NCBI GenBank assembly: GCA_022393335.1
Contig: JAJEKB010021314.1
Span: 565,811 to 629,810, forward strand
Reading direction: 5' to 3'
DNA length: 64,000 nucleotides
Origin: Macrotrachela quadricornifera
Taxonomy: Eukaryota; Rotifera; Eurotatoria; Philodinida; Philodinidae
Below the pieces are notes generated by a model, which saw nothing but the letters and a program-made list of their open reading frames with translations, was not told the origin of the DNA and made no database searches. Below, piece by piece: positions 33,072 through 44,395 of the stretch. Every line of letters begins with the position of its first letter. Within the stretch, counting starts at the first letter, position 1. The translations under genes and the position numbers were made by a program.

Positions 33072-34073
33072 TTATTTGGTTTCATTAGAGGCTGCTGCCA
33101 TTATTAGATGAGGTATTGAAGTAGTAGCTCTAGTAATGATATCATTCATCTTTTCTACAATTGCAGGAGTTTTCAATTGATCCGGATCTTGGCATGAAAT
33201 CATCCATAAAACAAAGTTTTCTGCCAGAATTTCCTCCGGATGTATAGTATAATGCGTATTCTCTCCAATTTGATCAAGAAAATCTTTCGTTTGATTATAG
33301 GGTAGATATTCTAATGGTTGTAATGGTTCATATGTATCATCATCTAAGATTAAGGTAGTTGCGACTAAGTAACGAAACATATTGGTAGAAAATGCTGGAT
33401 TAAAAGGACGAGAGGCGTGTAAAATTGGTGTGCACTTATACGTTTTGTTACTGGTATCTTCCCGCTTTGTTAAATTAATAAAATATTTCATTACAAATGG
33501 TGCATCAGGATTGGTAATCTTCATTTCTGAAAGAATTGTGGGAAATTCGATTTGGATATCGGTCGGTATTCGATAATAACCAATACTAGCATATAATTCA
33601 TCACGAATCTCCATGTTGATATTCTGCTTACTCCATATATGGAATAATTCATGGATGAATACTTGACAATTTCGTTCATGCATCTGAACTCTATTTCTAG
33701 GAAGTACAATGACATTCTTATTCCGACAGTAAGCAGCGTGATTTTCATCTCTTCCATCTGTTAGTACAATCAGAATACGGGACGGAAATGTTAACAATTG
33801 TAATTTATCAATGCAGATGGTATTGATGTAATCAATAAAACTTCTAATACATTCACTATATTCTTCATTCCAACTTAAGATATGTCGTGCAACCAATGCA
33901 AAATAATTATCGACTATGCCTGATGATGAATTTAATCGCGATTCCAAGTCGAATCTACTGAAATTACTGATATAATCATCAATCTTCTGTAACTCGATCA
34001 TGGCTTGTTCGACAGATATCAATTGAATCACCGATGAATTGGCATTTTTTAGTCGAAATTCTTGATCAGACAT
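33072..34073 (-). CDS. HELFH metallopeptidase-like protein, single exon
   Basis: An uninterrupted frame of 333 codons starts at the ATG at 34073 (MSDQEF...) and ends in TAA at 33072. Residues 139-148 read QVFIHELFHI, a zinc-metallopeptidase HExxH motif. A second conserved block is HPEEILAENF (about 278-287), which could supply the third, glutamate ligand as in gluzincins. The phrase MKITNPDAPFVMKY precedes it. From memory these blocks occur together in bacterial proteins of unknown function, but I cannot name the family with certainty. No signal peptide or membrane segment is visible from this start; the frame is also open a little upstream (34074-34110), so an additional 5' exon is possible. 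Lack of introns in a 1-kb gene among intron-rich neighbours and the bacterial-looking motif favour horizontal acquisition. Confidence 0.7.
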   Translation of the reverse strand: MSDQEFRLKNANSSVIQLISVEQAMIELQKIDDYISNFSRFDLESRLNSSSGIVDNYFALVARHILSWNEEYSECIRSFIDYINTICIDKLQLLTFPSRILIVLTDGRDENHAAYCRNKNVIVLPRNRVQMHERNCQVFIHELFHIWSKQNINMEIRDELYASIGYYRIPTDIQIEFPTILSEMKITNPDAPFVMKYFINLTKREDTSNKTYKCTPILHASRPFNPAFSTNMFRYLVATTLILDDDTYEPLQPLEYLPYNQTKDFLDQIGENTHYTIHPEEILAENFVLWMISCQDPDQLKTPAIVEKMNDIITRATTSIPHLIMAAASNETK

Positions 34074-34160
34074 GTCCAAATTATAGAGAACGACGCAGCA
34101 ATACCTGTAACAATGTCGATCGAAAAGCGAATGTTGTTAATTTAAAAATTTTCTTTCTCC

Positions 34161-34168
34161 TTATATAT
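34161..34168 (-). promoter_or_regulatory. TATA box candidate of the metallopeptidase-like gene
   Basis: On the minus strand the sequence reads TATATAAG, about 90 bp upstream of the chosen ATG at 34073. The distance fits a short untranslated leader. Confidence 0.4.
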
Positions 34169-35040
34169 TGACTGAAGATTACACCTTTACAAAATAGATG
34201 AAACGGCCACGTGTGTATTTCTTTATTTTTATTTGTGTGAAAAATCTTGAGGGTAAAGGTGTCAGTATGAAAAGATAAATAGAAGAATTTAAAAATAAGT
34301 ATTTATTTCACGTATCCACGAAAATAGGAAATGACTTGTAAATAAATGCATTCACATGAAAATGTCTTAACAAGCACGAAGGACTTGTTATTAACTCCTT
34401 AGAGACGGCATTTTTTCGAAAAAATTAAGAGATGATCCATGAGCCCATTGAGAAATCGAAGCACTCGTCAAAATTTAGTTTTTTGATTTGATGTTCTCAT
34501 CTTATTCAGCATCATCTAAAATCTCTAAATCCAAATTTTTAGCGCATTTGGTTAAGCTGATGAAAAGTTAGTTCAATTTTACTGTCGGTAATCATGAGGA
34601 TATGTAGGAAATACCTTCAAAAACCATCTTTATAAGGTTAAGTTATTTTGAACAACAATAAATCAATAAAATTTTTAGTATATTACACTAAAAGATAGAC
34701 CGTAAAACGCTGAGCAAATTAAGGTATTTATATACTACTTTTCAATGGATTAAACGCATATTATTAACTAAATACTCTTTGTAACTGCCTATTTTTCGTG
34801 TAAGAGCTAAGTGGATTTTTTCATTGTCTCAGTTGCCACCTAGTCATTTTATGAGACTCCGGTCTGAATTTCGCAGTACTCTAATGCTAGGTGATTTGTA
34901 TACCTATGGCACAATTGTATATCAAAATGAATATGTTATTCGAAATCAGCATTAAAAACAACATCCAGTCACATATAATATAAAAAAAATTTCTCATCAA
35001 AATTTCCCCTGTGATAACCTACGGCTCTATTTTCTAAAGA
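34169..35040. other. Intergenic, nothing recognised
   Basis: AT-rich sequence with no supported coding region or repeat. Confidence 0.5.
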
Positions 35041-35044
35041 GTTT

Positions 35045-35735
35045 TTATGGCCTGGTCCTCTATACATCAAGTTTTTTTATAGGGATACCTTGTTTTGCAT
35101 TATTAGTAGACGTTTCCAAATTTTGTCATTTACTGTTAGAAGTATATGAATGAACCATATGTAATAATTGGTCGTACAAGTGATTTGAATAGATTTAGTA
35201 TTGTGGAGTTGTTACAATGGGAAGTAACTTTTGATAGAAATCGAAGAAGACCAATTCGTGGTGAAACTTTTGTTTCTATGTGCTTTTTATGGGTTCTCCA
35301 CTGGAGTTTGTGGTCGAATAGGATGCCTAGGTATCGTGCTGACAGTTGAGATTTCACATTTATATGGTTCACTTCAATTTTGACTTTATTTTTGTATTTT
35401 TTTCTTGGGAAAAGACTGTAGTATACCGATTCAGTTTTTGTGGACTGTATTTTCAGTTTTCATGACTGACACCATCTTTGAAATTCATTGACTGATGATG
35501 ATTGAAGACGATGGCTGAGATTAGTGATGGTGTTTGAAGTACTCCATAAAGTGATGTCATCAGCAAATAGATCATATTCAGTATGGTCATAATATCATTC
35601 ATGGGGTCACTTGTATAAATTATGTACAACAATAGTGATCGTTGAGTTGTTCCATTCTTTAAAATGAATGGTCTTGAAAGAGCATTCTCTATGTCTGTTG
35701 AAGCTGTTCGATTCATGAGGAAAGATGCAACAAAA
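35045..35735 (-). pseudogene. Truncated non-LTR retrotransposon reverse transcriptase
   Basis: Read on the minus strand from 35730, the fragment begins with SRPFILKNGTTQRS, the decayed form of the RT block G-T-P-Q-G-S. One frame over it has YDLFADDITLWSTSNTIT, containing the catalytic F-A-D-D box of LINE reverse transcriptases. After a stop it continues with RYLGILFDHKLQWRTHKKHI and then LFKSLVRPIITYG, the typical thumb-region motifs of Jockey/RTE-type elements. IWKRLLIMQNK (near 35100) continues the order. At least three frame breaks are present. The 5' part (endonuclease, RT palm N-terminal blocks) is missing, as expected for a 5'-truncated insertion, and the 3' part is also lost. Confidence 0.8.
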
Positions 35736-36836
35736 CTAAAACTTGACTATGATGTCGCTGGAAAACTACTTTCAGTTTCGCTGAAAACATTTAAAACTCT
35801 TTTAACAACTACATTTGTCTAGCCTCATGTATTGGGAAACAAAATTCTGAGAATTTGTAATCAAACGACCTTAAGATATTAAATATTTGAGAAAGAACTC
35901 ACTTTACGAGAAAGTGTGTCAATGCCTATGACGACCATCTACAAATAAAATTTCAGATCGAAAATCGTTAATTTAGTTTGACGTTACCTCTTGCCATAGG
36001 AAAGAAAGTAAAATAACCATACATCAGTCTCGAAGTTCTACACAAGAAAATTCCCTTAGGATTATTAGTCTCATGGTATCCTACTTATGCTCAAAATATA
36101 ATCGGGCACCACGGGACACTGCCTCATCAGTCGAAACCTCACAGCAACAGATTCAAGCGGTTTTATCGCTCGTATTTTTCTTTTTAAATGAAATCGAGAA
36201 AAGCCGCTGTCATCACATTAATCTTGTTGAGATTTTTGCTCTTGAATAAGTCAAATGTTAATACTATATAGTCATAAAACAGTGATATATCTTATTTTTT
36301 ACTATATATCGTCGTTGTCTTCTCAAGTTGTACGAAATTACATAGAATCTAGTGATTGCTAATGTTTTTTTAACTTACTATAAGATGAAACGTCGTAAGT
36401 TTATTGGTTGACCTGTTAACAGTTTTTCGTTGTATTGCGAAAAGGAAACAATAAATGATGAATGTATAGGAGAATATTTTGGGTTGTGTTGTGTCCGATG
36501 CCAAATATGAATTGATGATACCTTAATAGATATGATATCTTATATACACGACAGAGTCCTTTTACGGTGTATTTTTTTCTCATTTTTCTGTTGGTTTTTT
36601 CGAAGTATGTGAGTCAATACTTTATTGAGTAATTTCTTTTCTTTTCCTTCTTTTGGGTTTTTGTCTATCCATGAGTCAATATTTTTGTTTGAATGGTGTC
36701 GCTTGTATACATTACGTATTTTCTTTGCTCTTTTACGGTATTTTTCCATTATCTTTTAATCCTTCTTTGATCGATAGATTTATGTATGCATATTTATAAG
36801 ATTGTTGTTTTTATATTTTCTACGAATAAACGTTAC
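35736..36836. other. Intergenic, nothing recognised
   Basis: No supported gene. An open minus-strand stretch at 36540-36749 is Lys/Arg-rich low-complexity sequence and is unlikely to be coding. Confidence 0.45.
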
Positions 36837-38668
36837 CAGGCCTCGCAGAGCTCCTTCTTTCCTTCTTTTTTCCTTTTTTTTTCATAATGTCCTTCTTCGT
36901 CCTTCTTTTCTTCTAAAATCCTTCTTTTCCTGCTTTTTCACTTTTTATACGTATAGACTCTCAGAAGCATCGAAAACAAGTTCTTAACATTACCTAATCG
37001 CTGTCCGACACTAACTGGGAGGACTTAAAACTCCAGAAAATGTTTAATTTACCATAAGTCTAGCAAAAAGCCCGTAGGCTTGGAATAAGGTACGTATATG
37101 AGACTTCAATTTACGTGACACCCATATCCAGGGTGAGATACGCAAGATGGTGCTTCTCTGGAATTCGATCACTGCTAAAAATGCCTGACATACTCAATGA
37201 TGAAGCATATCCGAAGCTGGATTATATCATAAGCATGGTTTTAAAGATGTCTACGCGAGTAACCTGCCGTCACGTATTGATTGAGATTGTCGCTCATTAA
37301 AACAAAATATGCACAGTTTTTATTGGCATCGTTGTTGATGGAAATAAGCAGAAAAGCAAGTTACACTCAGTAGTACGCAATGCCAGTGCATGTGAACGAG
37401 AACGGGGATGGCACTTGTAGGTTAATTTCAGCTCAACTGAAAATCAACGTTCAATTTTCTATGCCAATTAAGTTAGTCAACCAGCATCAGATATGACCTT
37501 GGATCTTTCCGCTCGAACTATAGTTTTTAATATGTTTTTCAACTTTTTCAATTGAGTTCAAATTATAGCGGCGATTTTTGACTTTTCTGGTCGAAAGACT
37601 TAAAAGTCATAATTGAACTCTGTGCCTATCGGCAAACTTGAAAAGTATATGGTACAGCGCGCTTCGATTAAGAAACTGGAAACTTTTCTATTTAAACCAA
37701 TTTGATGGGAAGCGTAAAACTCACACAACTCACACAGAAGCCCTATTCAGAAAGAGAACTCGAAAAAGTGCGCCTGGTTCGATGAAGTCGTAAAGCATTT
37801 TAAAGCAGCTAGGATATATCAGAAATATCGGGTGACAGAAAATATCTGTTTACAAATAGAAAGATTGTGCCGAGTTATATTCAACTTTGAGCACTAAAAG
37901 CTAAGTTGTCCAGTAAACTTAACTTTGAATCACCTTCGAGTTGTCACATCAAGGTGGGGATGGTATTTAGACTAACTTTTCGTTTCGCTTCCGCTATATG
38001 TGAAAGTGGCAGATGGAAATAGCCACTATGCATTGTGTTATCTATTTTATGAGCACAGAGCGAGAATGCTACTGCACATATTTGACATCCCATTAACGGA
38101 TAGATTCGATCATACACGAATTTTCACAATCTTTACACAGCATGGCAACGCATGTGGATAAGAAGTTGAACCTAACGAGTCTAAGAATGTCCAAATCTGA
38201 GCTTGGACTCAGTTAACACAAAATTTTAAGAGCCCAACCGGATCCAAATTCACTTGGATTCAGATACGCGTAGGACTCGACAGGCTCTAGTAAGGGATAT
38301 GCGTGATCTGTAAAACTACCGAAAGAGTCATTGGGACATGCGGACGACAACAACATGCACGGACATTGCGTGACTGAGGAAATAACTGTTCATCTTTGAA
38401 ACTCGTTCTCTGTTCGCATTCAGTAAAAAACCGAGAGAACGGTCTCATAACGTGGCAAAATAATGATTCGAAAATTACTTTACTCGCCTGAGCTGATTCC
38501 TATCGTTTCTTATTGAACCTTGTATTCAATTTATTCGTTACAACGCTGTACTGCAGAAAAATTCCTTCTTTTCCTTCCTTTCCTTCTTCTGTTCGAATTT
38601 CCTTCTTTTTTTTAGAAAAATTCCTTCGTAAAATCCTTCTTTATCGTACCTCCCTGCTGCGACCCCTG
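36837..38668. mobile_element. Possible degenerate hAT-like element
   Basis: The left end CAGGCCTCGCAGAGCTCCTT and the reverse complement of the right end CAGGGGTCGCAGCAGGGAG form a weak inverted repeat (about 12 of 15 bases). Both termini are followed inwards by runs of CCTTCTT on the plus strand, which is unusual because the runs are direct, not inverted. The left flank AACGTTAC is nearly repeated on the right (AACGTAAC) but 8 bp away from the end. The interior has no transposase; a 61-codon open stretch at 37115-37300 has no recognisable motif. Confidence 0.4.
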
Positions 38669-39792
38669 AAGTTCGAAACGTAACCAAATAGATTCTTATC
38701 AATGACTCGATAGTGATTAGTAACAATTATCGATTAATAAATGTTTGCCTCGATTTTAAATCTTTCGCTTAAGAGTACTCTTCATTTTGTTCTTTGAAGC
38801 TTCAAAATTCATTTCGAATTCTATTTATCATACAATTCAAAAATTTTTCAAACTCTCACTTTCCAATCGAAATTCATTCTGATATGATTAATATCGTTTT
38901 ATATAGATCATCCAGAGATATCTTATTTATGAGAAGTAAACCTGTATCGTTTTTTCGAAAACTGTTTTACTATATTATATTGACTAATGTCCATTTCAAG
39001 AGGTAAGACACACGGGTATTCTTTGAATAAGTTTCGATAGAAACATGATAGAAGACTGCGATTTTCACTTTTGGTAAGAGCATATGATAATGCGTCGAAT
39101 CGTATAAGATAATTACTTTTAAGTTGGCCTTTTGAAACTTTTCGTAATAACTGAACAAAGAAATATCTTAAAAACATGTATGATTTTCTCAAAAAAATTG
39201 AACAAAATCGAGTTTTTTACAGAAATTGCCGGCAAGTTGAACTAGAAGTTTTGATTCATATCTGATATAGCCTTATAGTTAGTTAGCCGACGATTTCAGT
39301 CCACTCGTCAAAGTTTCAGACTTGCTCTATCCTCATAGGACAACAGTGTACTCTTCCAAGATGATCAAAGATCATTATTTATTTATGAATTGATACACTA
39401 CCTCATGTGCTTTTCAATAGTGAAAGCCGCAACTCTCTATCATATTCTTATCGAAGATTATTCAAAAAATACCCTCGTACATTAATTAATAGTACTCTTT
39501 CATTTTTTTTGTAATAGACGAAAGGTTCACCGGGTACCATGACTTATTGAATATGTCTTGGCCTTAAAAACCCGAGGAAGTTGGTTTCTATAGCAACTTA
39601 TCCAACTGAGTATTCGGAGTTAGATTTTTGGTGTGGTTTGTTCAGATTTTGGATTGTTTATGATACTGTTGTCTTCTATAGTTAATTCTAATGAAAATGT
39701 ATCGATATGCTCAGTTCGTAAAGGATTTTATTGATTTTAAAGTATTTGAACATGTGTGAATAAAACATGCAATTAATATGATTGGTTATTTT
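38669..39792. other. Intergenic, nothing recognised
   Basis: No supported gene or repeat. Confidence 0.5.
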
Positions 39793-40098
39793 TTATTTAC
39801 ATTCCGATTGATGTTTATACAGTATCTTCACATTGATCGGTGCTTGTGCTTGCTGAATATACTGTTTCATTATTAAATCTGTCTCAATCAATATGAAAGC
39901 AATAACTGGCATCTCAATAATTGAATTAATGTTGTCAAAACACAAGACAAACAATTTCTGTCGATTGCCATTGTTTCGAACGTGAAACAAAATACAAATA
40001 AAATATTCATCAATCGCCGTTGTTGACTGTTTCTCTGATGCCTTCAATCTACACGACCGATAAAAAAAAGGAAAAATCGATGTTTTTAACTGTTTCAT
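39793..40098 (-). CDS. Possible small or terminal-exon coding sequence, unknown
   Basis: An open frame of 101 codons ends in TAA. Its composition is protein-like (STTAIDEYFICILFHVRNNG, CFDNINSIIEMPVIAFILIE) rather than low complexity. A good splice acceptor (TTTTTTTATCGGTCGTGTAG) lies inside it, so the true exon may start at about 40047, with the first 17 codons being intron. I do not recognise a family. No upstream exon on the minus strand can be identified before the divergent RING-protein gene. It might be a chance frame. Confidence 0.3.
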   Translation of the reverse strand: MKQLKTSIFPFFYRSCRLKASEKQSTTAIDEYFICILFHVRNNGNRQKLFVLCFDNINSIIEMPVIAFILIETDLIMKQYIQQAQAPINVKILYKHQSECK

Positions 40099-40289
40099 TA
40101 TTGATCAAAACGTTGCCACAAAAATGAAAGTAAACCATGAGAAAGGATTATATTAAACAGAGTCTCTTTTGTTAAAAGTAAAATTTACAGGGAGCATTTT
40201 TAGTTGACATAGAGAATGTTTCTTGTTCAATATTTCGAATAAAAGAATTCTCTATGATTCCTATGTGCATTTCTTCTATTTTTCTGTAG

Positions 40290-41444
40290 ATGAGTACTAC
40301 GAATGAACAAGGACTTCGACCTAGCCGTGTGCGATACCCGACTGGAGTCGATTTAAATGATTTTTGCTGTTCGATATGCCTCAATATTCTATGGAGACCA
40401 GTTGCTTGTCAGTCATGCGAAACTCCTTTCTGTTCGGAATGTATATCAAAAATATTGCAAACAAATTCTGGTCAATGTCCAATGAAATGTTACAGATTCG
40501 TTGAACGAACATGTCCTCCATTCATTTGGAGACAATTGGCGAAAATGAAAATTGACTGCATTTATCAACCGCATGGTTGTAAAGAGGTTTGTTCTTTATA
40601 AAACTTCTACTATTTCCTTTGGATTCTCCCTCTAGGTTCTACCTAACGAGGGACTCGAAAAGCATGAAGCCAACTGTGATTATCAACTTCAACAATGTCC
40701 AGGATGTCGACAACGAATCTTCAAAAAGGATTTTGCTGAACATTATGCTAAATGTCCATTGATTGAACTGACATGTGCTGATTGTAAACTTGTTTATCAA
40801 CGACGTGACACGACTGCACGTCACACGGAGGCAATCTGTCTCAAAGAACAGCTGAAACAGATTCGACATGAATCAGAAGATAACAAACGGCAACTCACTG
40901 CAATGCAAGAGCTTTTGTGTAAGTTAATTGTTTGATTTGATTTGAAGAAATCACTCATAGGCACTCGTTTATTTCAGTTCCTGAAAAGATCACCTTCGAT
41001 GATATACCGCACGCCTCGATAGAACCAGCTCCTTTACCAACGATCTACAAAGATCTCAAATGGAATAATATCAATTATGTGCACGAGCAATATTTAAAGG
41101 AGAAATACCCAAACAGTGGCTACGTGACTGCCGTCACACATACCGACAGTTCATACATCGCCTTTACTAATTCTTCTGCATCGATCAGTATTAAGAATAA
41201 AGAAAAACCATTTGGTATTGTTTCGATCTGGGCATGTGCCGCTTTTGTAAAAAATTTACAACTGACTATTACTGGACATCGAAAATCTGTACAGATTTAT
41301 GAGCAAACATCAAGGCTTCCCGTTGGAAAACCACATCTCATTCAATTGTATTGGACAGACATCGACATGCTGAAATTCGAACCGGCAACAAAATCAAATT
41401 TTATTCTGACTGGCCTTACAGTTACTTATCCTAATAAAAACTAA
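40290..41444 (+). CDS. RING / TRAF-type zinc-finger protein with C-terminal beta-rich domain
   Basis: Three exons: 40290-40586, 40636-40918 and 40978-41444, with introns of 49 and 59 bp in frame; the protein has 348 residues. Residues 27-67 form a RING finger (CSIC...CQSCETPFCSEC...CPMKC), with a Cys where many RINGs have His. Three TRAF-type zinc fingers follow (CIYQPHGCKE...HEANC, CPGCRQRI...HYAKC, CADCKLVY...HTEAIC), then a short coiled coil (about 174-195). This order is that of TRAF-like E3 ubiquitin ligases. In place of a TRAF MATH domain, residues 195-348 (ITFDDIPHAS...YKDLKWNN...SGYVTAV) make a beta-rich domain that reminds me of fungal secreted or lectin-like proteins. Ubiquitin ligase activity is inferred from the RING only. 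The ATG directly follows CTGTAG, so a 5'-leader intron is possible. AATAAA at 41505 ends the transcript. Confidence 0.8.
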
Positions 41445-41504
41445 TATCATTATTAGTCGAGTATAATATTTTACCCTCACCCTTCAAATTTTAGATCCTA
41501 ATTT

Positions 41505-41510
41505 AATAAA
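41505..41510 (+). terminator. Polyadenylation signal of the RING gene
   Basis: AATAAA about 60 bp after the TAA stop at 41442-41444. Confidence 0.5.
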
Positions 41511-42576
41511 AAACCGCTGTGGTCATTGGAAGCTCGAATTTTTCACTATAGTTTTAATATGAATAAATGTCAACACCGTTCTTTTTTTTTAATTCAAATC
41601 ATTGTCGAATATAACAAATGTGTTCGAGAAAACTAGAAATACTTTGAAAAGAAAATAGAATGAATCCACAGAACACTTTTCTACCGGTTTTTTTCTCGAG
41701 TCGAACCGAATTGAATAAAATTCAAATGGATTAAAACTCATAGTAAATAGAGGAATTTATTGGTGTGTCTTTTGTATTACATGATCTTATATGTACACTT
41801 TAATATATCTTTATTAATTTACATCATGTGCAAAACATTTAATACAATTATTAGAAAAAATGAAAACTAGACGGCATTCGAGCATAGCTCGATTGCGAAA
41901 TACGGTGCGACGAAGTTGAGGAACGTTTGCAAGCTGAATTGCTAGTGATTAAATTTCAGGAAATTATTCAAGTTTGATTGTAATCTACTTTATAATATGT
42001 TTTTTTGAAATCAAATAATGCATATTATGGCTTTTTTTTATATAATAGAACATGTGCATCATTCGATTTTTTTTCTTGTACATGTGTCTGAAGAAGAGAA
42101 AAAAATGTCTAGAGAGATAGTCAATATATTAATTAACCGTCGAAGTGCAGCTTCACATACCAATTTCACTTTATTTTTCATTCTGATTCTAATCCTGATC
42201 AATATCAAAGAATCCATGCAAAGCTTAATTAAAATATTCTACCCTCTATAAAAACTTTTCAAGATTCACAAAATAAATAATGTCGCTGTATAAATTAATT
42301 GTCCATTCAGCTAATATTAAAAGACTTAACAGTTGTTTTTTGCGCCTATACTGATTTTAATTATCTCAACCATATAAAATCAATCTACCATAGTTTATCT
42401 ATGAATGCGTATTTTATTTTGGGCAAACCGAATATGATATAGAAAATCTAACAAAAGATATATCATATTCAACACTTTAGCCTCACGAAAACGTTTGTCC
42501 GACAGCTGAATGATATTCCGTTCTCTAGATTATCCTAACACAAATTATGGAGCTTGGACGGTCTGTCTAGAAACAG
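41511..42576. other. Intergenic, nothing recognised
   Basis: AT-rich sequence. A 77-codon open stretch at 42018-42251 has no recognisable motif and is probably not a gene. Confidence 0.45.
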
Positions 42577-42604
42577 TAATAATAATAATAATAATAATAA
42601 TAAA
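42577..42604 (+). repeat. (AAT)n microsatellite
   Basis: Nine consecutive AAT/TAA triplets. Confidence 0.9.
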
Positions 42605-42717
42605 AAGACGAAAAGAAACTCAATAATACGATGCTCCTAAAGTCGCACCGTATTAATAACGGTACGGTTTTATTTAATTAATCATCACTAGAATCAACAA
42701 GACTTTGTTAAAATATT

Positions 42718-43018
42718 AGGTATCCGAAAAGTCACTTATCAAAGTAAAATTTGAATAGTTTCCTTGCAGCTCGAGCAAACGAGCTAATTTTTTTTTAACA
42801 ATAATAGAGGAATGTTCAAAGTTTATCTTCACGAAGACATGTCTAGAGACATCCTTTGTTAAGTATCATTAACAACCTCAACAAAAAAAGTTTTTTACTT
42901 TTTCACAGATAGAAAAAAAACAATATACTGAACAAAAGATCTCTCTAGACATATTTTTATGGATATCAACTTTGAACATTCCTCTATTATTGATATATAA
43001 TAACTTTTCGAACATTGT
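42718..43018. mobile_element. Foldback MITE
   Basis: The left arm CAATAATAGAGGAATGTTCA with ATGTCTAGAGA pairs with the inverted right arm (42930-42996). Outer bases CGAAAAGT (42726 onward, and in reverse complement near 43008) extend the match. Arms are about 110 bp. There is no coding capacity. Confidence 0.65.
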
Positions 43019-43248
43019 ATATTATATGAATGATTAAACGCAATATCATTCACTGTGTCTCTATTATACTAAATACATGCCAGAATACTTTGAGAATTAT
43101 CATTAATTTTAGGCGGAGAACCATTCAGAAAATCAATAAATCCTGAATGAACCATATGGCTACGAAATATTCGAAATTTGCGCAGGATTCGAGCAAGATC
43201 TGGGACCGAACCTGGCAGGATTTCAATATTATCCAATGAAAAAAATTC

Positions 43249-43333
43249 GGTACTTGTTTGTTATCTCCCCCCCCCACCCATTGTTTTTCTATATTGTAAA
43301 GAAACGTGGGGGGAGATAATCAACAAGTACCAA
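43249..43333. repeat. GC-rich hairpin flanked by a short direct repeat
   Basis: GGTACTTGTTTGTTATCTCC is followed by a run of nine C and, after a short loop, by the inverse GGAGATAATCAACAAGTACC. The stem is about 26 bp. TTTCAATATTA occurs on both sides (about 43220 and 43340), compatible with a target duplication of a tiny foldback insertion. Confidence 0.6.
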
Positions 43334-43381
43334 AAGTTTTCAATATTACTATATAATTCATAAAGTGACCTGAACTTTTCT

Positions 43382-43800
43382 ATATATATGTAGCTATTCA
43401 CAGCAGATAATCAGTTATCAGATATTTACTTTTGTATAATGATTATTTAAAAGAAAGAGGTAAGGTTTGCCCATCAATTGTGCGGAACGAAAGTCTTATG
43501 AAATGTTTATTCATATAAACTCTATCTAATCCACAAATCTTACCTCTTCCCTTTAAATGATCATTATATAAAAGTGAATATCTAATATCTGACTATCTGC
43601 TGAAATTGTCTATATATATGTAGAAAATTTCAGTTCACGTTATTAACTATACATTGGCATTTAAAACTTTCATACAAAAGTAAATATCTGATATCTGCTT
43701 ATCTGCTAAAACTGTCTACATATATATGCATAGCTATAGTTCATTTATTCACTATATATTAACAACTGAAACTTTTATACAAAAGTAAATATACGACCTC
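43382..43800. repeat. Foldback element with extra direct copies of one arm
   Basis: The arm CAGCAGATAATCAGTTATCAG plus TTATATAATGATTATTTAAA and AGAGGTAAG (43398-43475) pairs with its inverse at 43540-43625. Two further diverged arm segments (ACAAAAGTAAATATCTGATA and TCTGCTAAAACTGTCTACAT) follow at 43670-43795. Confidence 0.6.
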
Positions 43801-44395
43801 TGGTTGTCCAGTTCATGTGGTGATGTATAAAACTGTATGTTTAATATATAATCTTCTGAGTCAGTTTGAAAAAAATACATGATATTTTTTTCATAAGATC
43901 AAAAGTTTCAACATTTTTAAATCTAATAAATACTCAATGAAAACTTGAAACTTTGAAAGTTTTCACAATCAGTTTTTCAAACTGTTACCAGTTTGAGATT
44001 TTCCACCCCATGTACAACATTTTTTTTCATCAAAAAACCTTTCGAAATGTAATGTTGAAAGAAACTTAGAAATTTTTTATTTAAAAAAACCAAATAAAAT
44101 ATTCAAATAAATTTATTAATTAAAATGACAATCGATAAATAATTCGTTAATTGAAACCAATAAGAAAAATCCAACAGAAACAGTGGCTGCAAAAAAAAGA
44201 TGAGGAATGAACATTTTTTAATATTCTTGCTGGATATTTATTTGTATACATATTCATGCTGAACATTTTGTTAGTATCCTTCTTCAATATTTAGCACTTA
44301 TTCATATATTTGACGAATATTTAGTTTTTATTCATATTCTTCTTTACTATTTAGACATTAAGTACTTATTCAATGTACGTGAATTCATTTGCTAA
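43801..44395. other. Intergenic, nothing recognised
   Basis: AT-rich sequence with several loose TATTCATAT repeats between 44240 and 44360. Confidence 0.4.

Noticed and set aside
36540..36987. Lys/Arg-rich and Phe/Leu-rich open frames
   Set aside because: They result from purine/pyrimidine-rich low-complexity sequence (CCTTCTT runs).
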